From IMG/VR virus record IMGVR_UViG_3300005293_000006, positions 1-42,369 of that record: 42,369 nucleotides of DNA. One strand, 5' to 3'. The stretch comes from a virus. The position numbers and the translations under genes were made by a program. Position 1 is the stretch's first letter; each line of letters opens with the position of its first letter. Below, one piece after another: positions 8,336 through 18,176 of the stretch. Below the pieces are notes generated by a model that worked only from the letters and a program-made list of their open reading frames with translations, was not told the origin of the DNA and searched no databases.

Positions 8336-11300
8336 ATGGAAAGCGCGGTTTTTAAATACAGTGATTTTTTCGATGATGATGGCGGATTAAAAAAGGTCAA
8401 AGAAGATTTCGAAAAGTTAGGTGAAGAATTGATCGGTGAAGCCAAAAAGATCAAAAAAGAAGTTTCGGCCAATCTGAATTTTGACGACGTTGAAGCGATG
8501 ACGAAAACGGAAGCCAAAGTGGAGGACATCACCAAGGCGTTTCAGGAATACGGAACCGCGAAAAAATCGATCATCAAGATTGAAAAAGAAATGGAAGATG
8601 CGTTGAAATCACAAGCCAAAGTGACCGATAAAAACACAACTTCCGTGGCGGATAATGCAACGGCCATCGAGAAACTTCAAATCGAATTGGAACAATACAA
8701 AGTCGCCGTCAAGGTAACGAACCAATTGGAAAAACAAGGAACGGTGACCATTGAAGAAGCAACGATCGCCCGTGGACGTGCCAAAGAAGAAATGAAACGC
8801 CTTTCAAAAGAAATCGCCTATCAAACCAAATTGGAACAAGCCAAAATCCTAATTGAAAAAAACGAGGTGAAAACCTTGCAAGATGTCCGGGATCGAATGT
8901 CGGCGTTGCGGTTGGTTGTTCAATCCTTGGACTTTGAAAAAGAAGCGGATAAGGTAAAAGCCTACAACGATGAAATCAATGAATTGACGGATGTTCTTTC
9001 CGATAATAGTGATCAGTTCATTCAAAACAAAATCAATATTGGCAACTATGAAGAAAGCATCAAAAAAGCGTTGGACAGTTCGGACTTATTCAAAACGAAC
9101 ATCACCGTCATCGATGGTGCGTTGTCTAAATTTTCCGAAACGTTATTGATCACGAGCAAACAAGCCGAAGAAATGGAAAAAGCGTTGGACAACAATTCAT
9201 CCGCCTTGCAAAAATTCCAAGTGTCATTCGGAAAGATGAACGGCGCGTTGAAAGCGTCGGTGATTGGTGTGGTGATCGTGGCGTTGGCCGCTTTAGCGTC
9301 AATGTTTGGAAGTACGCGTAAAGGCGCGGTGAACATGGAAAAAGTAACACAAACACTATCGACAACCATCACCACTTTTGGTCAAGTTGCCAAAGCGGTT
9401 TTCGTGGACGGATTTAAAGCGTGGTTTTATGCCATGACCTTTCAGTTTGGAAAGGCGAAAGATTCGGCCAAAAAAGCCATGTCGGAAGTTGAAAAAGCAT
9501 TTTTAAACGGGGCGGATGCAATCGTTAAAGGGTTGGAATATATCGATGAAGCGTTCAAGATTGAAGATCAGGTGCGCGCCTTGAATCGGGAATTGGAAAA
9601 GACAAACGGTGTTTTAACCATGATGCAAGCCAAAGCCGATGACGCGACACGATCACTTCAAACACAATATTTCTTTAGTCAACAAGCGCGGAAAGAACAA
9701 GAAAAATCCTTTGCGACACAAAAGCAAATCGCCCAATTACAGTTGGAAGCGGTGAACAACCGGATCCGTCAAAACGCTATCGCCAACAATCAAGAAGCCG
9801 ACTTTGTGCGTAACGCGGGAACCGGACTTGCATTCGCTGAAAAAGTGCAACAATTAGCACAACAAAGAGGTTCGGATTTAGCCATCGACAACGCGTTGAT
9901 TGAAGAACAATCGAATCTAATGATCGAGATCCAACGAATCGAAAACGAAACGGCGGTCGCCCGTTATGAGAATTCAAAACAACAACGTCAAATCAACCAA
10001 GACATTTTCGAACAAAACTTGGATCTTATGATCGATGTGATCGATGTACAAAAGAATTTATCGGAAGCGTTCGTAAATGATACCACTAAAAACGTAAAAA
10101 AGAGAATCCAAGAATTCGAACGTTTCTTGGAACAATTCCGTCAAAATGCTGAAGATGAATTGAAAGAATTCAATATCCTATTTGCCAAACAAGCGAAATC
10201 ACTTGGTGAAAACGCGCCGAAATTCGACATCACATTCGATGAAGCCGGGAACGCGAAAGTGTTTTTGGACGGTGTGGAATTATCCATTGATCAAACCGTT
10301 GGTAAAATCAAGGAGTTAAACAAACAATTACAAAACGCCGGCATTGCGGAAATACCGATCAACCGATTCCGTGAATTCTTGGTGGAACTTCAAAACGGGA
10401 AAAGGGATTTTGACGCGTTGGGTGTATCGGTTGCCAACCTGACAACCAAGTTTATTGAAATGAAAAACAATTTCGCGGTGACAAAGTTGGAAGATTCCAA
10501 CCTGAAACGAATTTCCGATCGGATCCGCGAGATTAGCCAAATGAATTTGGAAGCCATGCCACGACGACAACGATTGAAGTTGATCAAGGAAATGGAAGCG
10601 TTGGAAAAAGACAAAGAAAACATCTTAAAAGACGGTGATTTGCAACGTAAGGAAAACCGGGTTCAAGCCATCACGCGTGAATTGCGCGCCGTGCGTGTTC
10701 AGTATGTGAACGGTGAATTGGTATTGCAACGGGTGATCCAAAAAGGATCGGAAAAAGAAGTGGAATTGCATCAGGAACGCGCCAACCTACAACGCGAAAT
10801 TCAAGAAGGGATCACGGAAGATCGTGTCAAAGCGATCGAAGAAGAAAACCGCCGTGTTGAAGAAGCCTATCAACGTTTTGTCGAAAACGTGCGAACGGTG
10901 ATCAATTTGGTATTGGACAAGGTGTTGGAAATGCAACAAAAATTGGTGGATCAACAACAAGAAATGGTCACCAAACAAGGTGAAATGGTTACCAAACAAG
11001 AAGAAAGGGCGCGTGAAGGATTGACAAACACATTGGCATTCGAACAAAAAGCATTGGCGCAACGGGAAGCGGATTTGATTAAATCGCAAAAGAAACAAGA
11101 ACGATTGGAAAAAATCAAGGCGTTGTGGACATCCTATTCGTCTTATGCGGATAAAGAAGAAGATCCAAATCAAGCATTGTTCAAAGCCTTGCGTGACTTT
11201 GCGATCTTGGAAAGCATTTCCGCGTCGTTCGGTGATGGTGGGGTTGTTGAAGATCGATTGCCATCCAACGGAATTTTCCGTGGACAAAGCCATCAAGGGA

Positions 11301-11659
11301 ACCAAGGCGGGATCCCGATTTTGGTTGAAGGCCGGGAAGGGATATTCAGCGCACAAGAAATGGAAAACCTTGGAAAAGATAATTTCTATAAAATGAAGGA
11401 CATGGCATCGATGGGAAAAGTCGATTCGAATTTCTTTTCATCGCAACGAAAAAAGTTCGTGAAAGCATCGCCGGGAAGATCATCAAGTCCGGAACTGATT
11501 CACGAAATGCGGGAAGTGAAAAGGGCGATCGAATCCAAGCCGGTTCAAAATTGGGAAGTGTCCAAGATTGCCGACGGTGTGATGACTTTGGTAGAAACCA
11601 CGATCACGAAAAACAAGACGACACGGAATCATTTTAAAACACAAAAACCACGATTATAA
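8336..11659 (+). CDS. Tape measure protein
   Basis: 1107 aa, the longest gene. Long Glu/Lys/Gln-rich coiled-coil stretches surround one strongly hydrophobic segment at about residues 303-325 (Val/Ile/Ala-rich, ending ASMFG). After about residue 960 there is a Gly-rich region (GDGGV, NQGG) typical of tape measure C-termini, then a final charged tail. The protein would set tail length and probably takes part in DNA delivery across the host membranes. It follows the chaperone candidate by 3 bases and overlaps the next gene through TAATG. No lytic transglycosylase or peptidase motif is evident. Confidence 0.88.
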   Translation: MESAVFKYSDFFDDDGGLKKVKEDFEKLGEELIGEAKKIKKEVSANLNFDDVEAMTKTEAKVEDITKAFQEYGTAKKSIIKIEKEMEDALKSQAKVTDKNTTSVADNATAIEKLQIELEQYKVAVKVTNQLEKQGTVTIEEATIARGRAKEEMKRLSKEIAYQTKLEQAKILIEKNEVKTLQDVRDRMSALRLVVQSLDFEKEADKVKAYNDEINELTDVLSDNSDQFIQNKINIGNYEESIKKALDSSDLFKTNITVIDGALSKFSETLLITSKQAEEMEKALDNNSSALQKFQVSFGKMNGALKASVIGVVIVALAALASMFGSTRKGAVNMEKVTQTLSTTITTFGQVAKAVFVDGFKAWFYAMTFQFGKAKDSAKKAMSEVEKAFLNGADAIVKGLEYIDEAFKIEDQVRALNRELEKTNGVLTMMQAKADDATRSLQTQYFFSQQARKEQEKSFATQKQIAQLQLEAVNNRIRQNAIANNQEADFVRNAGTGLAFAEKVQQLAQQRGSDLAIDNALIEEQSNLMIEIQRIENETAVARYENSKQQRQINQDIFEQNLDLMIDVIDVQKNLSEAFVNDTTKNVKKRIQEFERFLEQFRQNAEDELKEFNILFAKQAKSLGENAPKFDITFDEAGNAKVFLDGVELSIDQTVGKIKELNKQLQNAGIAEIPINRFREFLVELQNGKRDFDALGVSVANLTTKFIEMKNNFAVTKLEDSNLKRISDRIREISQMNLEAMPRRQRLKLIKEMEALEKDKENILKDGDLQRKENRVQAITRELRAVRVQYVNGELVLQRVIQKGSEKEVELHQERANLQREIQEGITEDRVKAIEEENRRVEEAYQRFVENVRTVINLVLDKVLEMQQKLVDQQQEMVTKQGEMVTKQEERAREGLTNTLAFEQKALAQREADLIKSQKKQERLEKIKALWTSYSSYADKEEDPNQALFKALRDFAILESISASFGDGGVVEDRLPSNGIFRGQSHQGNQGGIPILVEGREGIFSAQEMENLGKDNFYKMKDMASMGKVDSNFFSSQRKKFVKASPGRSSSPELIHEMREVKRAIESKPVQNWEVSKIADGVMTLVETTITKNKTTRNHFKTQKPRL

Positions 11660-13422
11660 TGGCGAATGTTAGACAGTACATAAATAATCAGGATTTCGGC
11701 GAATCGAGGGAATACCGGGATTTAAAGATTTCAATTGATTGGAAGGAAAAGAAAGAATCCGGCACGGTTAACGTGTCGGAATTGTCGTTTGTGGACAAAG
11801 CAAACGAGTATCTACAAAGACGGATCGTGGACGGAATGACCGGTGGCGTTGGAATCTTTGAAGGGGAGCCATTTAAGATCGTGGTATCGGAACAAGGTTC
11901 ACCAAATTACGAGTTCAACGGTTATTTGGATTTTACCACGGATTTGACCGTGATCGGCGGTGAAGAAATAAAATGTCAGGTAAAGAAGGAACACGGTGAA
12001 GATTGGTTGAATGATGTGGCGGATGGTTTTTCATTCGCTTATTTGTATGACCTTGGAACGATCACCAATGGCGATTTCAAAAAGATCCCGTATGTGATCA
12101 ACTACATCCCGGACGGAATGCAATTGATTGTTTTGTCGATGTCTATTTACATGATGACAAAAGAGATCATCGAAAACATTCAGGAAATCGCTGAAGCCAT
12201 CGGCGCAATTGTGGACGCGTCAACCCCGGTGATCGGGGTGTCGGTTGGATTCGGCGCGGGTGTGGTTACGGCGTGGGATTTAGGAAATTTCATTTGGGCA
12301 TCGATTAAGGTTGTTGCGCGTATCGCCTACACAATCGCCATGTTGATCGCCATCAAAAATTTGATCGAAGCCTTATTCGAACAACTATTGCCGAAAAAAA
12401 GAAATCATCTTGCAATGTCATTTCAGCAGTTAACGGAAAAAGCGTGTCAACATTTGGGGTTACAACTACAATCACAGTTATTGCAAGGAAAGCGGAATTG
12501 GTATCACATCCCGCGAAAAGATAAAAAAGGCGGTGAATCAGGTGAACGCGGTTTTCCTTCCCTTAGTGAGCCGATTTACACGTTCGGTGATTTGATCCGG
12601 GTGATGAAAAGAATGTGGAACGCGGATTTCAGGATTCACGACGGCGTTTTTTACTTTGAAAGACGGGATCAATTCCGTGTGGTGGGCGGTTATGTATTGC
12701 CATCGTATTACAACAACCAAGAACGATTGTTGCAACAAGCCAAATTCAACACAAATGAAATCGTTGCGAATTACAACATCTTTTGGAATTTCGACATCCA
12801 AGATCAAAACACCTTGGATGATCAAAACGGACGTGTATTCCAAGCGATCACCACACCGATCACCAAGATCAATGAAAATTTCGTGACCATTAAAAACCTT
12901 GCGCAAATTGACCTTCCGTTTTCACAAGGAAAAGAAAAAACCGAATTGACGCAAGTGGAAAAGATCTTGAAATCACTTGGAAAGATTGCGGATGATTTGA
13001 CCGGGATTTTCGGCGGTGGAACCAACTTTGCAAGTCGGATTGAAAACCGGATCGGATCGTTGTTGTTGTCATCCCATTTCCTGACAATTGGAAAAGTGGT
13101 TGTGATGAATGGCGATAAATTGGCCAACGATCAACGCGGGTTGTTGCGTGCCAAAAAGTTATGGGATGAATACCATTTCATCAATTCATTTGCCGAAATC
13201 AACGGTGAACACAATCAATATTTATTGTATGCGGATCAACGGATCCCGATGACGTATGCAGAATTTAACGAATGTTTGCGGAACAACTTGTTCAACGATG
13301 ATCAAGGGAATGAAATCGAAATCGAATTCGTGGAATATTTACCGTATGACGGAAGCGCGGTTGTTAATTACCGATTAAAAAGAAAGTACACCAACAATTT
13401 AAAAATCGAATATGTCGAATAA
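11659..13422 (+). CDS. Tail hub/baseplate-like protein with hydrophobic membrane-like segments
   Basis: 587 aa. The first ~140 residues are beta-rich and resemble the first domain of tail hub or distal tail proteins. Three hydrophobic stretches follow at about residues 153-168, 190-206 and 211-235, rich in Ile, Val, Ala and Gly, then a basic KKR segment. The remaining ~340 residues return to soluble mixed composition. It lies directly after the tape measure, where hub and baseplate proteins are encoded. Membrane-like segments are unusual for a hub, so a role in inner-membrane penetration during DNA entry is conceivable. Function is inferred. Confidence 0.55.
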   Translation: MANVRQYINNQDFGESREYRDLKISIDWKEKKESGTVNVSELSFVDKANEYLQRRIVDGMTGGVGIFEGEPFKIVVSEQGSPNYEFNGYLDFTTDLTVIGGEEIKCQVKKEHGEDWLNDVADGFSFAYLYDLGTITNGDFKKIPYVINYIPDGMQLIVLSMSIYMMTKEIIENIQEIAEAIGAIVDASTPVIGVSVGFGAGVVTAWDLGNFIWASIKVVARIAYTIAMLIAIKNLIEALFEQLLPKKRNHLAMSFQQLTEKACQHLGLQLQSQLLQGKRNWYHIPRKDKKGGESGERGFPSLSEPIYTFGDLIRVMKRMWNADFRIHDGVFYFERRDQFRVVGGYVLPSYYNNQERLLQQAKFNTNEIVANYNIFWNFDIQDQNTLDDQNGRVFQAITTPITKINENFVTIKNLAQIDLPFSQGKEKTELTQVEKILKSLGKIADDLTGIFGGGTNFASRIENRIGSLLLSSHFLTIGKVVVMNGDKLANDQRGLLRAKKLWDEYHFINSFAEINGEHNQYLLYADQRIPMTYAEFNECLRNNLFNDDQGNEIEIEFVEYLPYDGSAVVNYRLKRKYTNNLKIEYVE

Positions 13423-13681
13423 AAATCAAAACCTTTTGGAGCAAATCACGCAATTGCAAGGACTGTCAAAGACGTTGACCGAAAAAGTAAACGTGGACAT
13501 GAATATAATGAATTTGACCATTTCCGGGGTGATGGATGGTGTCCCGGAAAAAGACCGTGGCGAAATTGAAAAATTAAACGCTAACATCAATAAAATTATA
13601 ACTTTGTCAAAACAAGGGCGACAAACGGAAGTTCAGCAAATCATTAATTCTTTACAAAATGAGTGTAAAAATAAAAAATAG
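13412..13681 (+). CDS. Small helical tail-region protein
   Basis: 89 aa, not recognised. Mostly helical with heptad-like Leu/Ile spacing (residues 5-25 and 50-85), so it may form a short coiled coil. It overlaps the hub gene by 11 bases and the following large tail gene by 23 bases, so its translation is probably coupled to both. It may be a small tail-tip or assembly factor. Confidence 0.6.
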   Translation: MSNKNQNLLEQITQLQGLSKTLTEKVNVDMNIMNLTISGVMDGVPEKDRGEIEKLNANINKIITLSKQGRQTEVQQIINSLQNECKNKK

Positions 13682-16600
13682 GCAATACGAAAACTTGTTC
13701 AAGTTACCGTCCGAAACCATCAACCCGGATTGGTTGATCGGGAACACGGGTGATTGGATCGATGCGGTTTTTGATATGGAAGTCGGGATCGATTTTGTCG
13801 CCACATCGGCGGAACCGTTAATGATCAACTTTGAAGAAAGGACAATCAAGATAATGAACGGGCGAAAGTGGGGCGATTACGGTTTTGATATTAACCGAAC
13901 AATCAAAATGACCTACACACGGACAATCACACCCGTTGACGGTGATCCGGTTGTTGAAACGGAATTGTTTGATGTAGTAATTGAAAACCTTTACAATGAC
14001 ACGTTGGTTTATGAAGATAACGCGAACATTTTATTGATCGGATTCGAGATCATCCCAACGGATCGTGGAACGGAAAAGATTCACGCCGTTAAATTATACG
14101 ATGAACGCGCCACGGAAGGTGTCCGGATGAAATACGGCCATATCAACAACGCGGATGTCACATCGCACAACCCGCAGTCGTTTATTGATGGCACGACAAC
14201 GGAAATGATTTATGCGGGTTTGAATTTGATCACCGATGATTCATTCAAGGACATGGAATTCATCAACTTACAATCGGGAATGTCCATTGAAAGCGCGAAA
14301 ATTAGAAAGGTATCGGCGGGCGGTGATGAAAATGTCGAATATTCGATCGCCGACACGGGTGATATTTATCTGACATTACCGAATAATTGGCAAAGTGTCG
14401 GACAATCCGTTGCAATGACCACACCATCACCGGTTGCGCCATACCAAAACACGATCCGGATGAATTTCGGAAGTTCGGCGGATAGCGATCAAATGTTTTT
14501 GTACAATGCCGACTTTTCAGGACAACGAAATTTGGACATCCGCATCGGTACGATCATAAAAAACAATTACGGTGGCGGTGATTATAAAACACTTAAATTG
14601 TTGTTACATAAATTCAACGGCGGAACGGCGATGAATCATGTTTCTTATGTGGTATTAGATACGTATGTTGTCACCAACGGGATTCGTGGGTATCAATTGA
14701 CGTATGACGACGTGATCACCATGACTATTTTGGAGGGTGAAAGTTACGCCATCGGTTACGCGTGGGAAATATCAAATCCAAGTCCGTTTTTGTCGCCGTC
14801 GGTACAATATCAAACCAACTTTGGAAGTGTTGAAGTGTTGGACATCGTGAATGATTCAAGTTACAAAACGAACTATCAAGTGAAATTGAAATTCATGTTG
14901 TCATCTGTTTTTGAAGATACACAACAAATGATCGATCGGGTGATTCCGCAAAATCTTTTCGATGCCAATTCATTAACCGATATTATTGACGTGTCGTTTT
15001 TCCCGGAATGGAACAACCCGAACACGGTGATAAAAAACGATCTTACTTTGTCGGAACGCCTTGGAAATACCGGTTGGTTTAATGAGAATTACAACGGACT
15101 GACAAATGATTTTGTCGTTAAGGGATTACGATATGAAGATGTTGCGGGATCACCGGTGTCCACCATCAGTTTCGGGAGTGACACCAAAGTAAAAGTCACC
15201 ATCGGGAATGTGTTGAACTTGGTTCCGGATCAAACAAAAATATCTTACGGGTTCATGTGGATTCCAAAAGATGAAGAAGATTTCAAAGAGAAAACAACGC
15301 CGTTTTTCAAGAACACAAAAGTCAGTTCACCCAACACGCAAACATTCGCGCTTGGAACGACAACCGCCACCGTGTTCGATGGTTATTCCATTGACAACGC
15401 AAAGATGAATTCAAAAAATATCATCGTGACGCAATTCGGCGATGATCTGAAAATCGAATTCACATTATCACCAACACCGGATTTCTTGCAGTTTTTCCAA
15501 AACAAGGATGATGATGATCGTTTGTTCGCGTTGTGGGTTTCGGTTTGTGATTCTACCTTAGTGACGAATTTCAGCGATCGTGTGAACATTCTTTTGGACG
15601 TTCAACAAATGGATGTGAACATCCCGGTTCAAGGTTTCTTGGAAGGGGTTGTGAATAAGTTCGTGGAACATCCGCAAGCGAATGACGTGACGGGCGTGGA
15701 TCTTTATGATGGATTCATTGAAGATGACATCTTATCAAGAAGTAATTTCCAATTAAAGCGAACGGAAAAACTAAATGCGATCACCTTTGGTTTTGAGGTG
15801 GAAAACATCACATCCGGTGACACGTATGTTCTTGAAAGGTTTTCAGCGAACACGACGGCGTTCCCGGATCTTAATGGTGTGCGTGAAATCGACTTGAATC
15901 AAACCCGTGGTTTCCTTCTTCCGTTTGACAACAATAAAAATTGGGTGAAAGTGGTTCGCGATCCAGGAGCCGACACGGATGAAAAGATTGGTTACATTTC
16001 TTATTTCGGATCAAAGATTCGTTGGGAAGATTGGTTGCAACGTCAAGGTGTACCGGGTGAATTTTACGATCCGACAAAACCAAACAACGGGTTCAATAAT
16101 AATTGGTTGGATTATTTACGAAACGGAACGAATCACCGCATCAACTTTTTCATTTTGTTTGACATCGATCGAAGCGGAACACCCGCCCGTTTGAAAAATT
16201 CGTTCAACCTTACTTTTTCAGGATATGACGAAAACGAAATCATTGACGTTGAACACAATTATAGAGATCCGGACACCAACACGTTGTTGAACATTGGCAC
16301 GGATGAAGAAACCGGCGATCCGTTGGGTGTTATTTTAAGCAATAAGAAAACGAAAATCGAAATCATTTACACCAAGACGGACGGTGATTTTGACATTGGG
16401 AACGTGTATTGTTCGACATCGATGGAAGTTTATCAAGGCGGTGGCGAAATGCAACACCATCAAATTTCGTCAATTTGGACACATGATCAAGGCGGTTTGT
16501 TGATACCTTTGGAAGATGAAACCCGATTGAAAGTGGAACAAATCGCAACCAATAAGATCCGGGCGACGTGTTTGGTGGACAACGAACAATTGGAACAAGT

Positions 16601-16709
16601 TCAGAAATATAAAATCACCGGTCGCATCGGGTGTTTTTTGAATACCAACGGGATCCCGATCAACACAAGAATTTATGACGCGTCACAATATGAATCTAAT
16701 TATCAGTAA
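13659..16709 (+). CDS. Large tail-tip structural protein
   Basis: 1016 aa, strongly beta-rich with many Asn, Asp, Thr and Gly and few Cys, the composition of baseplate, central fibre or side-fibre proteins. I see no enzymatic motif, collagen-like repeat or intramolecular chaperone signature. The gene begins inside the 89-aa gene and ends 3 bases before the next tail gene. It probably contributes to the tail tip or receptor-binding structure, from size and location. Confidence 0.6.
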   Translation: MSVKIKNRQYENLFKLPSETINPDWLIGNTGDWIDAVFDMEVGIDFVATSAEPLMINFEERTIKIMNGRKWGDYGFDINRTIKMTYTRTITPVDGDPVVETELFDVVIENLYNDTLVYEDNANILLIGFEIIPTDRGTEKIHAVKLYDERATEGVRMKYGHINNADVTSHNPQSFIDGTTTEMIYAGLNLITDDSFKDMEFINLQSGMSIESAKIRKVSAGGDENVEYSIADTGDIYLTLPNNWQSVGQSVAMTTPSPVAPYQNTIRMNFGSSADSDQMFLYNADFSGQRNLDIRIGTIIKNNYGGGDYKTLKLLLHKFNGGTAMNHVSYVVLDTYVVTNGIRGYQLTYDDVITMTILEGESYAIGYAWEISNPSPFLSPSVQYQTNFGSVEVLDIVNDSSYKTNYQVKLKFMLSSVFEDTQQMIDRVIPQNLFDANSLTDIIDVSFFPEWNNPNTVIKNDLTLSERLGNTGWFNENYNGLTNDFVVKGLRYEDVAGSPVSTISFGSDTKVKVTIGNVLNLVPDQTKISYGFMWIPKDEEDFKEKTTPFFKNTKVSSPNTQTFALGTTTATVFDGYSIDNAKMNSKNIIVTQFGDDLKIEFTLSPTPDFLQFFQNKDDDDRLFALWVSVCDSTLVTNFSDRVNILLDVQQMDVNIPVQGFLEGVVNKFVEHPQANDVTGVDLYDGFIEDDILSRSNFQLKRTEKLNAITFGFEVENITSGDTYVLERFSANTTAFPDLNGVREIDLNQTRGFLLPFDNNKNWVKVVRDPGADTDEKIGYISYFGSKIRWEDWLQRQGVPGEFYDPTKPNNGFNNNWLDYLRNGTNHRINFFILFDIDRSGTPARLKNSFNLTFSGYDENEIIDVEHNYRDPDTNTLLNIGTDEETGDPLGVILSNKKTKIEIIYTKTDGDFDIGNVYCSTSMEVYQGGGEMQHHQISSIWTHDQGGLLIPLEDETRLKVEQIATNKIRATCLVDNEQLEQVQKYKITGRIGCFLNTNGIPINTRIYDASQYESNYQ

Positions 16710-16712
16710 AAA

Positions 16713-18176
16713 ATGGACAATTTAAAAGCACTAAAAACACAAGTTGACACCGTGATCCCAATCGGGGGCGGTGTCGCATCGGTAACAACGGCAAACCACA
16801 ACCCGTTTGAAAAAGCAATCATCGACACCGTGGGAAGATATACGGGTTTTCCGTTTTATTCACAACGATCACCCACGGCGGGTGAAATACCTTATGGATC
16901 ATTATATTGGAATGCGAACGCCATGAATCGAAACGATTCGCCGTTTGAAATCTTTGTCAGCAAAAAGACGGTGGATGGAAATGAAATCAGTCGCATTTTG
17001 AGTTTGTTAAGCGTGGGCGACATGATCAAATTCAAAGACTTTTTGGGACGGACAACCACGTTGGAATTCAAAGGATATGAAGAAGCGATGGACGTGACGG
17101 ATTTGGTGTATTATAAAATTTTGGTGATCGGCTATCCTGAAAATACAGATTACGCGTATCAGGTAGGCGAAAACGAACCGTGCATGATTGAGTTTATAAC
17201 CTTGATGAACCAAAACAATAAAATCGTTCATGTGGAAATCGATTCGGAAAGTATCGGAACCATCCAAGAACAATTGGTTTCCATTATAAACACAATAAGC
17301 GGATTCGAACAAAAGCCGGATGAAAATTATGTATTCACAATAACGGACACCGCCACGACTAAAAAAGCACAATTCTTGTTTAACGCCGGAAAGGGTTTTT
17401 GGGGTTTAGACGGAACGCCGGTTGAAGAAGCGAATTTCACACAAATATTGCAAAACGGAATCCCGATGACGGGAACGGAAGCCGGATTTCCCGTGACGGG
17501 AAACATCACCACAAGTTCTTTTACGGCTTTTTCATCGCAATCAACAATGTTAATTGGAACGGGGAACGCTGAAGCGGATTTAGATACTAGTGATGAATGT
17601 AGTTGGATAGGAACCCATATTTCCGAAGTTGTAAACGCATCCACGATTAGTTCAAGGTCACAAGTGACAAATAGTTTTGCATCATTAATAACACGTGTAA
17701 TTAAAGAGGAACCGGATGCGTATGTTGAAGTAAATTCAAACAATAACGGACTTTCCGGGCGTGGTTTGGTTGGCGCGGAGGATTTTACGGAAAATATTCA
17801 ATCTTTAGATTATACGCAAAAAAAATATGTGGACGCAAAGGTTCCATTTAAAGTCTTTTCGGCATTGGTAACACAAACAGGAACATCAGATCCGACGGTT
17901 GTTGAATTGCAAAACACATTAGGCGAAGTTATTTTCACTAGATTCGAAGAAGGGACATACAACATCACATCCGACGGATTGTTCATTGAAAACAAAACAA
18001 CATTCACGATCGAACCTTTAAGTATAATTTACAACATGGTCGGCGGTGTTGCGTATGTGAATAGGGATTCAACGAATGAAGATATGTTCACGTTATACAC
18101 AACGAATTTAAGTTCGGGATTAGGTATTGACGACTATTTGAAAGGAACGTTTGTTGAAATAAGAGTTTACAACTAA
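16713..18176 (+). CDS. Tail fibre or receptor-binding protein candidate
   Basis: 487 aa, beta-rich. About residues 345-385 resemble a trimeric fibre neck: polar residues leading to a conserved-looking 'DYTQKKYVDAKVPFKVFSA' stretch, then compact beta repeats to the C-terminus. The 'YVDA.v' segment followed by a short C-terminal domain is common in phage fibres. The central part changes codon style, with more ATA and AGT, and GATC is absent between 17130 and 17888, which suggests exchange of the fibre tip. It overlaps the next gene by one base (TAATG). Confidence 0.55.
   Translation: MDNLKALKTQVDTVIPIGGGVASVTTANHNPFEKAIIDTVGRYTGFPFYSQRSPTAGEIPYGSLYWNANAMNRNDSPFEIFVSKKTVDGNEISRILSLLSVGDMIKFKDFLGRTTTLEFKGYEEAMDVTDLVYYKILVIGYPENTDYAYQVGENEPCMIEFITLMNQNNKIVHVEIDSESIGTIQEQLVSIINTISGFEQKPDENYVFTITDTATTKKAQFLFNAGKGFWGLDGTPVEEANFTQILQNGIPMTGTEAGFPVTGNITTSSFTAFSSQSTMLIGTGNAEADLDTSDECSWIGTHISEVVNASTISSRSQVTNSFASLITRVIKEEPDAYVEVNSNNNGLSGRGLVGAEDFTENIQSLDYTQKKYVDAKVPFKVFSALVTQTGTSDPTVVELQNTLGEVIFTRFEEGTYNITSDGLFIENKTTFTIEPLSIIYNMVGGVAYVNRDSTNEDMFTLYTTNLSSGLGIDDYLKGTFVEIRVYN

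Noticed and set aside
10787-11356. 189-aa open frame on the minus strand
   Set aside because: It lies wholly inside the tape measure gene and has the Phe/Leu/His-rich composition produced by antisense reading of Glu/Lys-rich codons. All other genes are on the + strand.
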